A stretch of DNA of 6,615 bases from an uncultured Verrucomicrobiota bacterium. Its GTDB lineage: Bacteria; Verrucomicrobiota; Verrucomicrobiia; Limisphaerales; UBA1096. The DNA is taken from the NCBI GenBank assembly GCA_913045395.1, contig CAJWPV010000081.1, positions 1-6,615 on the forward strand, given 5' to 3'. Both the position numbers and the translations under genes were made by a program. The notes under the pieces were generated by a model, which saw nothing but the letters and a program-made list of their open reading frames with translations, was not told the DNA's origin and did no database searches. The number at the start of each line of letters is the position of its first letter. Position 1 is the stretch's first letter. Positions 6,081 through 6,615 of this stretch are shown here, one piece after another.

Positions 6081-6464
6081 ATGAGCATCGCCCACTTCAC
6101 CCTGGCCACGCGCGATGTCATCGCGTCGCGCGACTTTTTTGCTGGGACGCTTGGCTGGGAGCCGATCGAGCGCCCTGGCAACATCGACGTCGAGGCCGCC
6201 TGGCTGCGGATCGCTGCCGGGCAGGAACTGCATCTGCTGCGTGTGCCGGACTTCGAGCCGTCCGGATTCGAGCGGGAGTTTGGTCGGCACTTCGCGGTGG
6301 AATTTCCCGGGGACAGCTTTGCCGGACTGAAGGAGCGCCTGGCCAAACGCGGCGCGCAACTGATCGATCCGATCCGCGAGACGCCATTCGAGCGGTTCTT
6401 TTTCCGCGACCCCAACGGCTATGTTTTTGAAGTGGTCGACGCCAAGCGCACGCCTGAAGTTTAA
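6081..6464 (+). CDS. VOC-family (glyoxalase/bleomycin-resistance/dioxygenase fold) protein
   Basis: This 127-residue cytoplasmic protein has the two beta-alpha-beta-beta-beta modules of the vicinal oxygen chelate superfamily. It opens with IAHFTLATRDVIASRDFFAG and GWEPIERPG, has LHLLRV at mid-protein, a second module starting GRHFAVEFPGDSF and LKERLAKRG, and the closing FFFRDPNGYVFEVVD. Candidate metal ligands are H5, H51 (or E49), H70 and E117, a spacing close to the H5/E56/H74/E122 set of E. coli glyoxalase I, so a metal site is probably intact. The superfamily includes lactoylglutathione lyases, epimerases, dioxygenases and antibiotic-resistance enzymes, and sequence alone does not separate them at this length. 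It sits 3 bp after the RidA-family stop and 5 bp before the FmdB-type gene. That context favours a metabolic role with the aldolase over drug resistance. Confidence 0.9.
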   Translation: MSIAHFTLATRDVIASRDFFAGTLGWEPIERPGNIDVEAAWLRIAAGQELHLLRVPDFEPSGFEREFGRHFAVEFPGDSFAGLKERLAKRGAQLIDPIRETPFERFFFRDPNGYVFEVVDAKRTPEV

Positions 6465-6469
6465 CAGCC

Positions 6470-6615
6470 ATGCCACTCTACGAATATACCTGCGGAAAAT
6501 GCCGAAAACCGAGCGAGCACCTGGTTCGTTCCAGCAGCGAAACCCGGCTGCCGGATTGTCCGCACTGCGGCTCGCGCCGAATGAAAAAGGAGCTGTCCGT
6601 CTTTGCCGCCGCGGG
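6470..6615 (+). CDS. FmdB-family zinc-ribbon protein, N-terminal part (3' end outside window)
   Basis: The frame begins at ATG 6470 and runs off the right edge after 48 full codons, too short to stand out as a long open frame. It opens with MPLYEYTCGKC and continues to LPDCPHCGSRRMKKELSVF, the standard layout of the FmdB putative regulatory domain. One CxxC (C8, C11) and a second CxxC (C30, C33), about 19 residues apart, would bind one zinc. These proteins are typically 60-110 residues, and the name comes from a gene beside formamidase in Methylophilus. The molecular role is not established; regulation or nucleic-acid binding is usually suggested. It follows the VOC gene by 5 bp, so it is probably cotranscribed, with no obvious Shine-Dalgarno. 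Confidence 0.88.
   Translation, partial: MPLYEYTCGKCRKPSEHLVRSSSETRLPDCPHCGSRRMKKELSVFAAA

Noticed and set aside
5949..6476. Minus-strand open frame opposite the RidA and VOC genes
   Set aside because: The sense strand carries two clear family matches with tight operon spacing, while the antisense translation has no family features.

Overview
This 6.6-kb window is bacterial chromosome: GC-rich, densely coded and mostly one-directional. It holds seven complete genes and two genes cut by the window edges. The style of the proteins suggests a heterotrophic PVC-group bacterium, most likely Verrucomicrobiota or possibly Planctomycetota. The hints are a solute-binding lipoprotein and an HpcH/HpaI-type aldolase of the kind common there, a Tat-like DUF1028 protein, and weak Shine-Dalgarno sites. 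This placement is inference; there is no rRNA or marker gene here to prove it.

Layout. Positions 1-246 carry the C-terminal third of an SDR oxidoreductase (+). After a hairpin and T-run at its stop codon comes a complete one-substrate carbohydrate ABC importer on + : lipoprotein binding protein (282-1337), RbsA-type double ATPase starting at GTG (1340-2845), and RbsC-type permease (2857-3834). A 98-bp convergent gap with candidate terminators separates it from a DUF1028 protein on the minus strand (3933-4721, start re-assigned to a GTG). A 106-bp divergent gap then leads to a second + operon: HpcH/HpaI aldolase (4828-5607), RidA-family protein (5604-6077, ATGA overlap), VOC-family protein (6081-6464), and the first 48 codons of an FmdB-type zinc-ribbon protein (6470 to the window end).

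How they may work together. The first block is an import system of the ribose/xylose/galactose class with an oxidoreductase beside it. The second block pairs a metal-dependent 2-keto acid aldolase with two small proteins that often handle reactive metabolites: RidA for imines and enamines, VOC for metal-dependent isomerase, lyase or dioxygenase chemistry. A coherent but unproven reading is uptake of a sugar or sugar acid, oxidation by the SDR, and retro-aldol cleavage. No regulator, sugar kinase or dehydratase is visible, so the substrate cannot be named.

I found no mobile element, CRISPR array, tRNA or rRNA. The main points of interest are the DUF1028 protein (Tat-like leader, candidate N-terminal Thr, His-rich tail), the aldolase-RidA-VOC operon, an unusual Gln in the RidA protein, and hairpins lying over two stop codons.
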